Below, one piece after another: positions 44,159 through 52,583 of a stretch of 64,000 bases of DNA. The notes beneath the pieces were generated by a model. The model saw only the letters and a program-made list of their open reading frames with translations. It was not told the DNA's origin and did not search any database. How positions within the stretch are numbered: position 1 is the first letter of the stretch; every line of letters begins with the position of its first letter. The DNA is from Streptomyces phaeofaciens (GTDB lineage Bacteria > Actinomycetota > Actinomycetes > Streptomycetales > Streptomycetaceae), in the NCBI RefSeq assembly GCF_014648915.1, contig NZ_BMSA01000005.1:1-64000 (forward strand), in the 5' to 3' direction. The position numbers and the translations under genes were made by a program.

Positions 44159-45814
44159 GTGGCCCGGCGCCCCCTCCCCCGCATCCTGAGCACAGGCAGC
44201 GCCCAGATCGCCCGGAGCCGGGAGCTGGCCCGGACGGCGGCGGACAGTGCCACCGATGTCCTCCATCCGCTGATCACGATCACCCGCGGTCTGGGCCGGC
44301 TGGCCTCGGCCGGGCGGCGCAAATGGGCCGACACCCCCAAGGACAGGCGCGGCCCGCTGCTGTTCCTGGTGGCCTCGGTGATCCTGGTCGTGGCCCTGGT
44401 GCCGTACGGACCGCTGCTCGCCGTCATCACCCTGATGACGGCGGCAGCCTGGCAGGGCCGGGACCGCACCCCACCGGCTCCCGAAGGCCCCGACGAGTCG
44501 CAGACCCAGCGGCTCCAGTCGCTGTACGAGGCCCTGGTCCCGTACTTCTCGACGGCCGAGGACCCTTCTCCCCTGTACGCGCACGGCGGCGAGTGGGAGA
44601 AGGCCTTCCCTGCCTACGAGTTCGACGGCTCGGGCCGCCTCACCCACCTGGTGATCCGCTACCCGGCGTACTTCCCGGACGGCGAGGCCGAGCCCCGCGC
44701 GCGGATCGAGCTGCTGCTGACCGCGAAGGCGGGCCGCGGCCGCGAGTACCACTTCGGCTGGGAGGAGGAGGGCAACGAACTCACCGTCGGCGTCCTCGCC
44801 CCGCTCCCCACCGACCTCTTCGCCCAGCGCTTCGTCACCGCCCCCGGCGAGACGGTCCTGGGCTTCACCGACCCCTCAGGCGTCCAGCGCACGCTCCCCC
44901 TCACCCACGGCGAGGAGCTGCGCGACGTCCCGCCGGTCGTCTGGCGCACCGGCGTCCGCTCCACCGAGCCGCATCTGCTGGCGGTCGGCCAGCCCGGCAG
45001 CGGCACCTCCACCCTGCTGCGCTCCATCGCCCTCCAGGCCCTTCGGTACGGCGACGTCCTGATCGTCGAGGGCGGCGGCACCGGCGAGTACTCCTGCCTC
45101 ACCGGCCGGGACGGCGTCCTGGGCGTCGAGGTCGGGCTGGCCGGGGCGGTGGCCGGCCTGGAGTGGGCGGCGCACGAGACGGAGCGCCGGCTGATCAGCG
45201 CGAACCGCGCCCGCCAGGACGGCGGGCAGCCGCCGGACGACACCAAGCGCCCCCTGTGGATCCTCCTCGACCGCCCCACGGCCTTCACCCACCTCGCCGA
45301 GGCGGACGGCCGCGAGGACCCGCAGGCCCTCCTCCAGGTCCCCCTCCGGCACGGCCGCGCGGCCGCGGTGACGGTGGTGGTCGCCGAGCAGTTCGACAGC
45401 CTGGACCTGCTGAGCGACGCCGTACGGCAGCACACACGCGCGCGGGTCGTGCTCGGGCCCGCCTCGACCGGTCAGCTGAAGGCCGTCCTCGGGGCCCCTG
45501 CGCACACCACTCCCGTCGACCAGGTCCCCCCGGGGCGCGGCTACGCCCGGCTGGGCACGGGACCGGTGCACCGCCTCCAGGTACCGGCGACCCCGGACCC
45601 GCACGACGACGCGACGAGCGACGCCCACCGGCAGGCCGTACTGGACCTGCTGCCCCCACGGACCGCTCCGGCGGACGCGGAGACGACCCCGGCGGACGCG
45701 GAGACAACTCCGGCCGACACGGGAAAGACTCCCCCTGACGAGGGGCCGGCTCCCTCCGACCCGGAGACGACGAAGTCGCTCCCGGTGCCGGTCGAGGCGG
45801 CGGTCGCCGACTAG
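44159..45814 (+). CDS. FtsK/SpoIIIE-like membrane protein with degenerate P-loop
   Basis: This 551-residue protein has two membrane helices at about 62-97 (LLFLVASVILVVALVPYGPLLAVITLMTAAAW) and a C-terminal FtsK/Tra-like nucleotide-binding fold. The P-loop reads GQPGSGTST: Thr283 stands where the catalytic lysine is expected. A Walker-B-like PLWILLD follows. The tail has a repeated ADAETTP unit. The GTG at 44159 has AGGAG upstream. With the 64-residue protein it forms a pair like the transfer/spread genes of actinomycete conjugative elements, but the missing lysine suggests a non-ATPase role or nucleotide binding only. No other element genes are nearby. Confidence 0.75.
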   Translation: MARRPLPRILSTGSAQIARSRELARTAADSATDVLHPLITITRGLGRLASAGRRKWADTPKDRRGPLLFLVASVILVVALVPYGPLLAVITLMTAAAWQGRDRTPPAPEGPDESQTQRLQSLYEALVPYFSTAEDPSPLYAHGGEWEKAFPAYEFDGSGRLTHLVIRYPAYFPDGEAEPRARIELLLTAKAGRGREYHFGWEEEGNELTVGVLAPLPTDLFAQRFVTAPGETVLGFTDPSGVQRTLPLTHGEELRDVPPVVWRTGVRSTEPHLLAVGQPGSGTSTLLRSIALQALRYGDVLIVEGGGTGEYSCLTGRDGVLGVEVGLAGAVAGLEWAAHETERRLISANRARQDGGQPPDDTKRPLWILLDRPTAFTHLAEADGREDPQALLQVPLRHGRAAAVTVVVAEQFDSLDLLSDAVRQHTRARVVLGPASTGQLKAVLGAPAHTTPVDQVPPGRGYARLGTGPVHRLQVPATPDPHDDATSDAHRQAVLDLLPPRTAPADAETTPADAETTPADTGKTPPDEGPAPSDPETTKSLPVPVEAAVAD

Positions 45815-45838
45815 GAGCCGCCCGGACCCGGGACCCAG

Positions 45839-45888
45839 GACATGAGCGGGCGGGCCGACCCTCCGGGGCCGGCCCGCCCGCTCATGTC
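45839..45888. terminator. strong hairpin between convergent FtsK-like and MocR genes
   Basis: Perfect 18-bp arms, 45839-45856 (GACATGAGCGGGCGGGCC) and 45871-45888, enclose a 14-base loop. It begins 25 bp after the FtsK-like stop and lies 47 bp before the end of the convergent MocR gene. Confidence 0.8.
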
Positions 45889-45907
45889 CCCACGGCCCTC
45901 ACGGCCC

Positions 45908-45937
45908 CTACGCCGCCTACGCCGCCTACGCCGCCTA
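45908..45937. repeat. 9-bp tandem repeat at the 3' end of the MocR gene
   Basis: Three perfect copies of CTACGCCGC start at 45908, 45917 and 45926. A partial fourth at 45935 supplies the stop codon of the leftward MocR gene (CTA, read as TAG). The array lies between that stop and the terminator. Confidence 0.75.
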
Positions 45938-47434
45938 CGCCACGAACGTCCGCGGCCCCTCGCCGCCCGCCGTCCCGCCGCTGCGAACGATCCGGGCCGC
46001 CGCGGCCAGCCGGAGCGCGGCCTCCTCCGCCACCGCGCCGCCCACGGTGAACGGCAGCCGCACGAAGCCCTCGAAGGCCCCGTCGACCCCGAACCGGGGT
46101 CCGGACGGCACCCGTACCCCGACCCGCTCCCCCGCCTCGGCGAGCCGCGACCCGGACAGACCCCCGGCCCGCACCCACAGCGTCAGGCCGCCCTTGGGCA
46201 CCGCGAACTCCCAGTCGGGCAGCTCCCGCCGCACCGCCGCGACCAGCGCGTCCCGGTTGTCCCGGGCCTGTTCGCGGCGCACCTCGACGGCGTGCTCCCA
46301 GCCGCCGGTGCCGAAGAGCCAGTTCACCGCCAGCTGCTCCAGCACGGGCGTGCCCAGGTCGGCGTAGGCGCGGGCCGCGACCAGGCTGCGGATGACGTCC
46401 GGGGCGGCCCGTACCCAGCCGATGCGCATCCCCGCCCAGAACGCCTTGCTCGCCGACCCGACCGTGATCACCGTCGACCCGGCGGGGTCGAAGCCGCACA
46501 CCGGCCGGGGCAGCACCACGTCGTCGTCGAGCCACAGCTCGCTCATCGTCTCGTCCGCGACCAGCACGGTCCCGGCCGAGCGGGCCGCCTCGACCAACCG
46601 GCGCCGCTGGTCCTCGTCGGCGAGCGCGCCGGTCGGGTTGTGGAAGTCGGCGACGACGTACGCGATCCGCGGCGCGGCCTCGCGCAGCACCTGGCGCCAG
46701 CGGTCCATGTCCCAGCCGGCCAGCCCCTCGGCCATCGCGACGGGCACCAGCCGCGCGCCCGCCTCCCGCATGAGCTGGAGGATGTTGGCGTACGAGGGCG
46801 ACTCGACGGCGATGCGCTCGCCGCGGCCGCCGAAGAGATGGCAGATGGCGTCGATCGCACCCATCGCGCCCGTGGTCACCATGATCTGCTCGGGCATGGT
46901 CGGGATCCCGCGCGCGGTGTACCGGTCGGCGATCATCGCGCGCAGCGCGGGCAGTCCGGCCGGGTAGTCGCCGTGCGTGTGGGCGTACGGCGGCAGCTCC
47001 TCGAGCGCGCCCTGGACGGCGCGGGTGAGCCAGGGCTCGGGCGCGGGCAGGGCGGCGCAGCCCAGGTCGATCATCGAACCGAGGGCCTCGGGCGGCAGGG
47101 GTTCCAGGCCGCGCGCCGGGAGCGGATTGCCCGCCGGGACGGCCGTCCAGCTGCCGGCGCCGCGCCGGGACTCCAGGAACCCCTCGGCGCGCAGCGCCTC
47201 GTAGGCGGCGGCTACGGTGGTCCGGCTCACGGAGAGGGCGAGGGCGAGTTCCCGTTCGGCGGGCAGGCGGGCGGCGACCGGGACGCGGCCCTCCAGCACC
47301 AGCAGCCGTACGCCGTCGGCGAGGGAACGGTAGGCGGGTGGGCGGCGCGTGCCCGGGCCGGCCGGGCGGTCCTGCTGGGACTTGAGCAGCCGCGCGAGCT
47401 GCGCGGCCCCCACCGCGGAGGTCCACTGCGCCAT
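45935..47434 (-). CDS. MocR-family transcriptional regulator (GntR-aminotransferase fusion)
   Basis: The 499-residue protein joins an N-terminal GntR winged helix (about 30-100: LPAERELALALSVSRTTVAAAYEALRAEGFLESRRGAGSW) to a fold-type I aminotransferase domain. The PLP lysine lies in VGSASKAFWAGMRIGW, and NPTG and DET motifs are present. MocR proteins are usually PLP-sensing regulators. It is divergent from a YczE-type membrane protein gene, an association known from B. subtilis YczR-YczE, so it probably regulates that gene. The ATG at 47434 has AGGTGG upstream. Direct CCATGGAT repeats overlap the start. Confidence 0.9.
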   Translation of the reverse strand: MAQWTSAVGAAQLARLLKSQQDRPAGPGTRRPPAYRSLADGVRLLVLEGRVPVAARLPAERELALALSVSRTTVAAAYEALRAEGFLESRRGAGSWTAVPAGNPLPARGLEPLPPEALGSMIDLGCAALPAPEPWLTRAVQGALEELPPYAHTHGDYPAGLPALRAMIADRYTARGIPTMPEQIMVTTGAMGAIDAICHLFGGRGERIAVESPSYANILQLMREAGARLVPVAMAEGLAGWDMDRWRQVLREAAPRIAYVVADFHNPTGALADEDQRRRLVEAARSAGTVLVADETMSELWLDDDVVLPRPVCGFDPAGSTVITVGSASKAFWAGMRIGWVRAAPDVIRSLVAARAYADLGTPVLEQLAVNWLFGTGGWEHAVEVRREQARDNRDALVAAVRRELPDWEFAVPKGGLTLWVRAGGLSGSRLAEAGERVGVRVPSGPRFGVDGAFEGFVRLPFTVGGAVAEEAALRLAAAARIVRSGGTAGGEGPRTFVA

Positions 47435-47470
47435 GGATACCAGTCCACCTTCCCCGAATTGGCCATGGAT
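47431..47470. promoter_or_regulatory. direct CCATGGAT repeats, probable MocR operator
   Basis: Two identical CCATGGAT words at 47431-47438 and 47463-47470 lie 32 bp apart, close to three helical turns. The first overlaps the MocR start codon. MocR regulators commonly bind direct repeats spaced over several turns, so these are good candidates for autoregulation and control of the divergent yczE-like gene. Confidence 0.5.
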
Positions 47471-47533
47471 GACGATTCCATCCACGCCACAGAGTGTCAT
47501 GGGTCAGGCCACTTCCACTACAGGGGGCATCTC

Positions 47534-48187
47534 TTGCCGAGCAGGGGACATCTCACACGCCGGCTGGTCCAGCTCTACGCCGGACTGGCCCTCTACGGCG
47601 CCAGCTCGGCGCTGCTCGTCGAATCCGGCCTGGGGCTGGAGCCCTGGAACGTGCTCCACCAGGGCCTGGCCGAACTCACCGGTCTGACGATCGGGGTCGT
47701 CTCGATCGTGGTGGGCGCGGCGGTGCTGCTCCTGTGGATCCCGCTGCGCCAGCGCCCCGGTCTGGGCACGGTCTCCAACGTCTTCGTGGTCGGCCTCGCG
47801 ATGGACGGCACGCTGGCCCTGCTCCCCGAGTCGCACCAGCCGGCCGTACGCGGCGCCCTGCTGGTGGCCGGCATCGTGCTCAACGGCGCCGCCACCGGCC
47901 TGTACATCTCCGCCGCCTTCGGACCGGGCCCGCGCGACGGGCTGATGACCGGACTGCACCGCCGCACCGGCCGTTCGATCCGTCTGATGCGCACCGCGAT
48001 CGAGGTGGCGGTCGTCGTCACCGGCTTCCTGCTCGGCGGCACGATCGGGGTCGGAACACTGCTCTACGCCGTGTCGATCGGCCCGCTCGCCCAGGTCTTC
48101 CTGCGGGTCTTCGCCGTTCCGACGGCATCCGACGGCAGCACGGTCGTTGCCGGCGGGTCACCCCGAGGGGCGATACTGCGTCCGTGA
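47534..48187 (+). CDS. YczE/YyaS/YitT-family membrane protein
   Basis: This 217-residue protein has about five membrane helices with the family blocks QLYAGLALYGASSALLVESGLGLEPWNVLHQGL and FGPGPRDGLMTGL. Members are integral membrane proteins of uncertain, probably transport-related role. A TTG start at 47534 is proposed because AGGGGG lies 6 bases upstream and the homologous region begins just after; an ATG at 47465 would add 23 residues that overlap the regulator's operator region. Its stop overlaps the GDPD start by GTGA. Confidence 0.85.
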   Translation: MPSRGHLTRRLVQLYAGLALYGASSALLVESGLGLEPWNVLHQGLAELTGLTIGVVSIVVGAAVLLLWIPLRQRPGLGTVSNVFVVGLAMDGTLALLPESHQPAVRGALLVAGIVLNGAATGLYISAAFGPGPRDGLMTGLHRRTGRSIRLMRTAIEVAVVVTGFLLGGTIGVGTLLYAVSIGPLAQVFLRVFAVPTASDGSTVVAGGSPRGAILRP

Positions 48188-48951
48188 CCACCCTCATACG
48201 CCACCCGTACCTCGACCATCCGGGCCCCATCCCGTTCGCGCACCGCGGCGGGGACGCCGACGGCCTGGAGAACACGGTGGCGCAGTTCCGGCGCGCGGTC
48301 GAGGCGGGCTACCGCTATGTCGAGACCGATGTGCACGCCACACGGGACGGCAGGCTCGTCGCCTTCCACGACGCGACGCTGGACCGGCTGACCGACGGCG
48401 CGGGCCGGATCGCCGACCTGCCGTGGGCGGACGTACAGCAGGCGCGCGTGGCGGGCCAGGAGCCGGTTCCGCTGTTCGAGGAGCTGCTGGAGACCTTCCC
48501 CGAGGTCCGCTGGAACATCGACATCAAGGCCGAGCCGGCCCTGCACCCCCTGCTGAACCTCATCGCGCGCACCGACGCCTGGGACCGGGTGTGCGTCGGT
48601 TCCTTCTCCGAGGCGCGTGTGGTGCGCGCCCAGCGGCTGGCCGGGCCGCGCCTGGCGACCTCGTACGGCACCCGGGGCGTGCTCAACCTGCGGCTGCGGT
48701 CCTGGGGCGTGCCCGCGAGGCTGCGCCGCTCGGCGGTCGCCGCCCAGGTGCCGGAGGCCCAGTCGGGCATCCAGGTCGTGGACTCCCGCTTCGTCCGCGC
48801 AGCCCACGCGCGCGGGCTTCAGGTGCATGTGTGGACGATCAACGATCCGGAGCGGATGCACCGGCTCCTGGACCTGGGAGTCGATGGCATCATGACCGAT
48901 CACATCGACACGTTGCGCAAGGTCATGGAGGACCGGGGCGTCTGGGCCTGA
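48184..48951 (+). CDS. glycerophosphodiester phosphodiesterase
   Basis: The 255-residue TIM-barrel enzyme hydrolyses glycerophosphodiesters to glycerol-3-phosphate and an alcohol. Motifs are FAHRGG and ENT (residues ~18-31) with the catalytic His and metal-binding Glu, ETDVHATRDG with a second Glu-Asp pair and the His general acid, and the late HVWTIND and DGIMTD. No signal peptide is seen, so it is cytoplasmic. The GTG start overlaps the yczE-like stop. It probably feeds glycerol-3-phosphate from lipid turnover. Confidence 0.92.
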   Translation: MTTLIRHPYLDHPGPIPFAHRGGDADGLENTVAQFRRAVEAGYRYVETDVHATRDGRLVAFHDATLDRLTDGAGRIADLPWADVQQARVAGQEPVPLFEELLETFPEVRWNIDIKAEPALHPLLNLIARTDAWDRVCVGSFSEARVVRAQRLAGPRLATSYGTRGVLNLRLRSWGVPARLRRSAVAAQVPEAQSGIQVVDSRFVRAAHARGLQVHVWTINDPERMHRLLDLGVDGIMTDHIDTLRKVMEDRGVWA

Positions 48952-49002
48952 CGGTCCGCGCCGCCCTCGCGCGGCTCCTTCAGCGGGGAAGCGAGGGCAC
49001 GG

Positions 49003-50352
49003 GTGGGCATCGACACCGTGCGGACGGCTGCGTCCGACGAGACCGCCGGGCGGCGGCGCGAGCAGCGCGGTTGGTACTTCTACGACTGGGCGTGCTCCGT
49101 CTACTCGACGAGCGTGCTCACCGTGTTCCTGGGCCCGTATCTGACGTCGGTCGCCAAGGAGGCGGCGGACCCCGAGGGGTATGTGCATCCGCTGGGCGTC
49201 CCGGTGCGCGCGGGGTCGTTCTTCGCGTACTCGGTGTCCCTGTCGGTGATCGTGGCCGTGCTGCTGATGCCTCTGGTGGGCGCGGCCGCCGACCGCAGCG
49301 GACGCAAGAAGCCGCTGCTGGCCGCCGCCGCGTACACCGGTGCCGCGGCGACGATGTGCATGTTCCTCCTGGACGGCGACCGCTATCTGCTCGGCGGTGC
49401 GCTGCTGATCGTGGCGAACGCGGCCCAGTCCGTGTCGATGATGCTCTACAACTCCTATCTGCCCCAGATCGCCCCGCCCGAGGAACGCGACGCGGTCTCC
49501 TCGCGCGGCTGGGCCTTCGGGTACGCGGCGGGCTCCCTGGTCCTGGTGGTGAACCTGGTCCTCTATCTCGCCCACGACTCCTTCGGCGTCTCGGAGTCGA
49601 CGGCCGTGCGGATCTGCCTGGCCTCGGCGGGCCTGTGGTGGGGCGGCTTCACCCTGATCCCGCTGCTGCGGCTGCGGGACCGCCCGCCGGCGGCGCGGGA
49701 GGGGAAGACGGCTCCGGGGCTGCGCCAGCTCGCGGCGACGGTCCGGGACATGCGCCGCCACCCGCTGACCCTGGCCTTCCTCCTCGCGTATCTCGTCTAC
49801 AACGACGGCATCCAGACCGTGATCTCCCAGGCCTCGGTCTACGGCTCGGAGGAACTCGGCCTCAGCCAGTCCACGCTGATCGGTGCCGTCCTGCTGGTCC
49901 AGGTGCTGGCCGTCGCGGGCGCCCTCGGCATGGGGCGGCTCGCCCGGACGTACGGCGCGAAGCGCACGATCCTCGGCTCGCTGATCGCGTGGACGCTCAC
50001 CCTGGGCGCCGGGTACTTCCTGCCCGAGGGGGCGCCCGTGGGCTTCTTCCTGCTGGCGGCGGCGATCGGGCTGGTCCTCGGCGGCAGCCAGGCCCTGTCC
50101 CGCTCCCTCTTCTCCCACCTGGTCCCGCCGGGCAAGGAGGCCGAGTACTTCTCGGCGTACGAGATGAGCGACCGCGGGATGAGCTGGCTGGGACCGCTGC
50201 TCTTCGGGCTCACCTACCAGCTCACCGGGAGCTACCGGGACGCGATCGTCTCGCTGGTGGCGTTCTTCGTGATCGGGTTCGTGCTGCTCGCGCGGGTCCC
50301 GGTGCGGCGGGCGATCGGGGCCGCCGGGAACCCCGTGCCCGAGAAGATTTAG
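49003..50352 (+). CDS. MFS transporter, UMF1/Atg22-like family
   Basis: This 449-residue protein has twelve membrane helices and the Atg22-like start REQRGWYFYDWACSVYSTSVLTVFLGPYL, typical of the unknown major facilitator family UMF1, plus AADRSGRKKP between helices 2 and 3 and YEMSDRGMSWLGPLLFGL late in the sequence. Some relatives export amino acids, but the substrate here cannot be told. The GTG at 49003 has GAGGG upstream. It follows the GDPD gene by 51 bp on the same strand. Confidence 0.85.
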   Translation: MGIDTVRTAASDETAGRRREQRGWYFYDWACSVYSTSVLTVFLGPYLTSVAKEAADPEGYVHPLGVPVRAGSFFAYSVSLSVIVAVLLMPLVGAAADRSGRKKPLLAAAAYTGAAATMCMFLLDGDRYLLGGALLIVANAAQSVSMMLYNSYLPQIAPPEERDAVSSRGWAFGYAAGSLVLVVNLVLYLAHDSFGVSESTAVRICLASAGLWWGGFTLIPLLRLRDRPPAAREGKTAPGLRQLAATVRDMRRHPLTLAFLLAYLVYNDGIQTVISQASVYGSEELGLSQSTLIGAVLLVQVLAVAGALGMGRLARTYGAKRTILGSLIAWTLTLGAGYFLPEGAPVGFFLLAAAIGLVLGGSQALSRSLFSHLVPPGKEAEYFSAYEMSDRGMSWLGPLLFGLTYQLTGSYRDAIVSLVAFFVIGFVLLARVPVRRAIGAAGNPVPEKI

Positions 50353-50543
50353 CGCTCAGGACGAAAGGGCGGTAGTGTACGCGTTTGGCCTGCCAGGCGT
50401 ACCGTTACTGCGCGTCAAAGATGCCGAAACGCTGGGTGACATCTCCTTTCAGATGTGACAAACCGGGCGCCGGTGGGTACTGCACTGGTTGACAAGGCTG
50501 CGGCTACGACGGCGACGCATGACCCGGAACGGTCCTCGGAACG

Positions 50544-50569
50544 GGAATCTTTACCGCCGACCGGACGTT
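50544..50569 (+). promoter_or_regulatory. sigma-R promoter of rbpA
   Basis: GGAAT at 50544-50548 is followed after exactly 18 bp by GTT at 50567-50569, the consensus for SigR, the thiol-oxidative-stress sigma factor of Streptomyces. The promoter lies about 60 bp upstream of the rbpA start. rbpA is an established SigR target. Confidence 0.85.
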
Positions 50570-50630
50570 GACCGGATGACGACGACAGCGACACCTGTCC
50601 TGTGGGCGACAAGCCCGGGAGGCACGATTC

Positions 50631-51005
50631 ATGAGTGAGCGAGCTCTTCGCGGCACGCGCCTCGTGGTGACCAGCTACGAGACGGACCGCGGCATCGACC
50701 TGGCCCCGCGCCAGGCCGTGGAGTACGCATGCGAGAAGGGGCACCGCTTCGAGATGCCCTTCTCGGTCGAGGCGGAGATTCCGCCGGAGTGGGAGTGCAA
50801 GGTCTGCGGAGCCCCTGCACTCCTCGTGGACGGCGACGGCCCTGAGGAGAAGAAGGCCAAGCCCGCGCGTACGCATTGGGACATGCTGATGGAGCGGCGG
50901 ACCCGCGAGGAACTCGAAGAGGTCCTCGAGGAGCGACTGGCCGTTCTGCGGTCCGGGGCGATGAACCTTGCGGTACATCCCCGGGACAGCCGCAAGTCCG
51001 CATAG
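50631..51005 (+). CDS. rbpA: RNA polymerase-binding protein RbpA
   Basis: This 124-residue protein binds the principal sigma factor and core RNA polymerase, stabilises the open complex and lowers rifampicin sensitivity. The order is right for RbpA: an N-terminal tail, a zinc-binding core (YACEKGHRFEMPFSVEAEIPPEWECKVCG, about 32-60), a basic linker (EEKKAKPARTHWDMLMERRT) and the C-terminal sigma-interacting helix REELEEVLEERLAVLR. The ATG at 50631 fits the family start. The SigR promoter upstream and perfect 22-bp terminator downstream make it a single-gene unit. Confidence 0.97.
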   Translation: MSERALRGTRLVVTSYETDRGIDLAPRQAVEYACEKGHRFEMPFSVEAEIPPEWECKVCGAPALLVDGDGPEEKKAKPARTHWDMLMERRTREELEEVLEERLAVLRSGAMNLAVHPRDSRKSA

Positions 51006-51040
51006 GCGGACAGCAAGGCGGCACACACCAACGCACGCCA

Positions 51041-51089
51041 GACGACCGCGGGCGCCGTACGTATCTCACGTACGGCGCCCGCGGTCGTC
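51041..51089. terminator. perfect 22-bp hairpin between convergent rbpA and fxsA
   Basis: Arms 51041-51062 and 51068-51089 are perfect reverse complements of 22 bp around the five-base loop ATCTC. The hairpin starts 36 bp after the rbpA stop and ends 24 bp before the fxsA stop, and is one of the strongest terminators in the window. Confidence 0.9.
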
Positions 51090-51112
51090 GTGCGTGACGG
51101 CGGCGGGAGCGG

Positions 51113-51649
51113 CTACTGCTCGTCCCGGATGACCTCGCCCTGCACCACCTTGCCGTCGGGGCGGTGGATCCGGACCTGCTGATAGGCGTCACCCAGAGAA
51201 CCGGGCACGCCCGCGGCGGCCAGCAGCCGGCGCTCGGCGTAGGCGCTGACGGCCTTCTGGACCGGCGGCAGGAGCAGCAGCAGGCCCACCGCGTCGGAGA
51301 GCAGGCCGGGGATCATCAGCAGCAGGCCGCCGAGCATCATCAGGCCGTTGCCGCCGCCCCGGGTCGGGGCCGTGCCGCGCTGGAGCGTCTCGTTGAGGTT
51401 GCGGAAGGCCCGGCGGCCCGCCCGCTTGATGACCACCGCGCCGAGCACGAAACCGGCCACGAGCAGGAGGAAGACCGAGAGTCCGCCGGCCGCGCCCGCA
51501 ACCAGCGTCAGCAGCCAGATCTCCAGCACCAGCCACACGGCGAGCCCCAGCGGCAGGAACGTCCGCAGGCGGGAACGCCGGGGCCGGGTCGCGGCGGGGC
51601 CGGGGGCACCGGAGGTGGGGTACGTCGGGATCGGAGCGCCAGTCGTCAT
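51113..51649 (-). CDS. fxsA: FxsA-family membrane protein
   Basis: This 178-residue inner-membrane protein has three to four helices and the FxsA core: VLEIWLLTLVAGAAG, GAVVIKRAGRRAFRNLNETLQRG, and GGLLLMIPGLLSDAVGLLLLLPPV. E. coli FxsA overproduction relieves phage T7 exclusion by F plasmids; its normal role is not known. The 30-residue N-terminus is Pro/Gly-rich. It is convergent with rbpA and 134 bp downstream of ppm on the same strand. Confidence 0.92.
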   Translation of the reverse strand: MTTGAPIPTYPTSGAPGPAATRPRRSRLRTFLPLGLAVWLVLEIWLLTLVAGAAGGLSVFLLLVAGFVLGAVVIKRAGRRAFRNLNETLQRGTAPTRGGGNGLMMLGGLLLMIPGLLSDAVGLLLLLPPVQKAVSAYAERRLLAAAGVPGSLGDAYQQVRIHRPDGKVVQGEVIRDEQ

Positions 51650-51782
51650 ACGTCCAGTGTGCCTGGGCGAGGCTCAGAGCGGCATAAGAGGACGATCAGT
51701 CGTTTCTGTGCGACATCGCGGCCGATCGTTTCCGCAGGCGGCACGGCCTCCACCGGGCTCGCACCGGCTCCTGCCTCCGCGG

Positions 51783-52583
51783 CTACTTCTGCGGCGCGTC
51801 TCCCCGCCCCGTGATCTTGCCGACCCGCTCCCCCACACCCCATGCCGTGACCCGCCACAGCGCCTCGACGAGGATGTCGCGGCTCATCTTGGAGTCGCCG
51901 TGTTCGCGTTCGACGAAGGTGATCGGGACCTCGACGACGTGGTAGCCGGCCTTGACGGCACGGCGGGCCAGGTCGACCTGGAAGCAGTAGCCCTGGGAGG
52001 CGACCTCGTCGAGACCGAGGCCCTCCAGGGTCTCGCGGCGGAAGGCCCGGTAGCCGCCCGTGATGTCGCGCAGCGGCAGGTCCAGGGCGAGCCGGGAGTA
52101 GAGGCTGCCGCCGCGGGAGATGACCTCGCGGGACTTGGGCCAGTTCACGACCCGGCCGCCCGGCACCCAGCGGGAGCCCAGGACCAGGTCGGCGCCCTTG
52201 AGGGCGGTGAGCAGCCGGGGCAGTTCCTCGGGCTGGTGGGAGCCGTCGGCGTCCATCTCGACGAGCACGCCGTAGCCGTTCTCCAGGCCCCAGCGGAAGC
52301 CGGCGAGGTAGGCGGCGCCGAGGCCTTCCTTGCCCTTGCGGTGCAGCACCTGGACCTGGTCGTCCTCGACGGCGAGTTCGTCGGCGAGCTTCCCGGTGCC
52401 GTCGGGGCTGTTGTCGTCGGCCACGAGGACGTGGGCCTCGGGAACGGCCTTGCGCACCCGGCCGACAATGCCCTTGATGTTCTCCGCCTCGTTGTAGGTC
52501 GGAATGATCACCAAGGCGGTGCCGAGCGGGCCGAACCGCCTCTCCCGGTCCTGTGCCGCGAGGGTCCCGTCGCCGTCGTTCAC
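51783..52583 (-). CDS. ppm1: polyprenol monophosphomannose synthase
   Basis: The 266-residue GT2 enzyme transfers mannose from GDP-mannose to polyprenol phosphate. It shows VIIPTYNEAENI, DDNSPDGT, the metal-binding DADGSH, GSRWVPGG and ITGGYRAFRRE. No membrane helices are appended, as in the stand-alone Streptomyces Ppm1 type that supplies mannose for protein O-mannosylation. The GTG at 52583 has GGGGCAGCA upstream; the start fits the length of homologues. Transcription is leftward toward fxsA. Confidence 0.9.
   Translation of the reverse strand: MNDGDGTLAAQDRERRFGPLGTALVIIPTYNEAENIKGIVGRVRKAVPEAHVLVADDNSPDGTGKLADELAVEDDQVQVLHRKGKEGLGAAYLAGFRWGLENGYGVLVEMDADGSHQPEELPRLLTALKGADLVLGSRWVPGGRVVNWPKSREVISRGGSLYSRLALDLPLRDITGGYRAFRRETLEGLGLDEVASQGYCFQVDLARRAVKAGYHVVEVPITFVEREHGDSKMSRDILVEALWRVTAWGVGERVGKITGRGDAPQK

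Noticed and set aside
43912..45814. Integrated conjugative element
   Set aside because: No integrase, attachment-site repeats, replication or other transfer genes accompany the pair.
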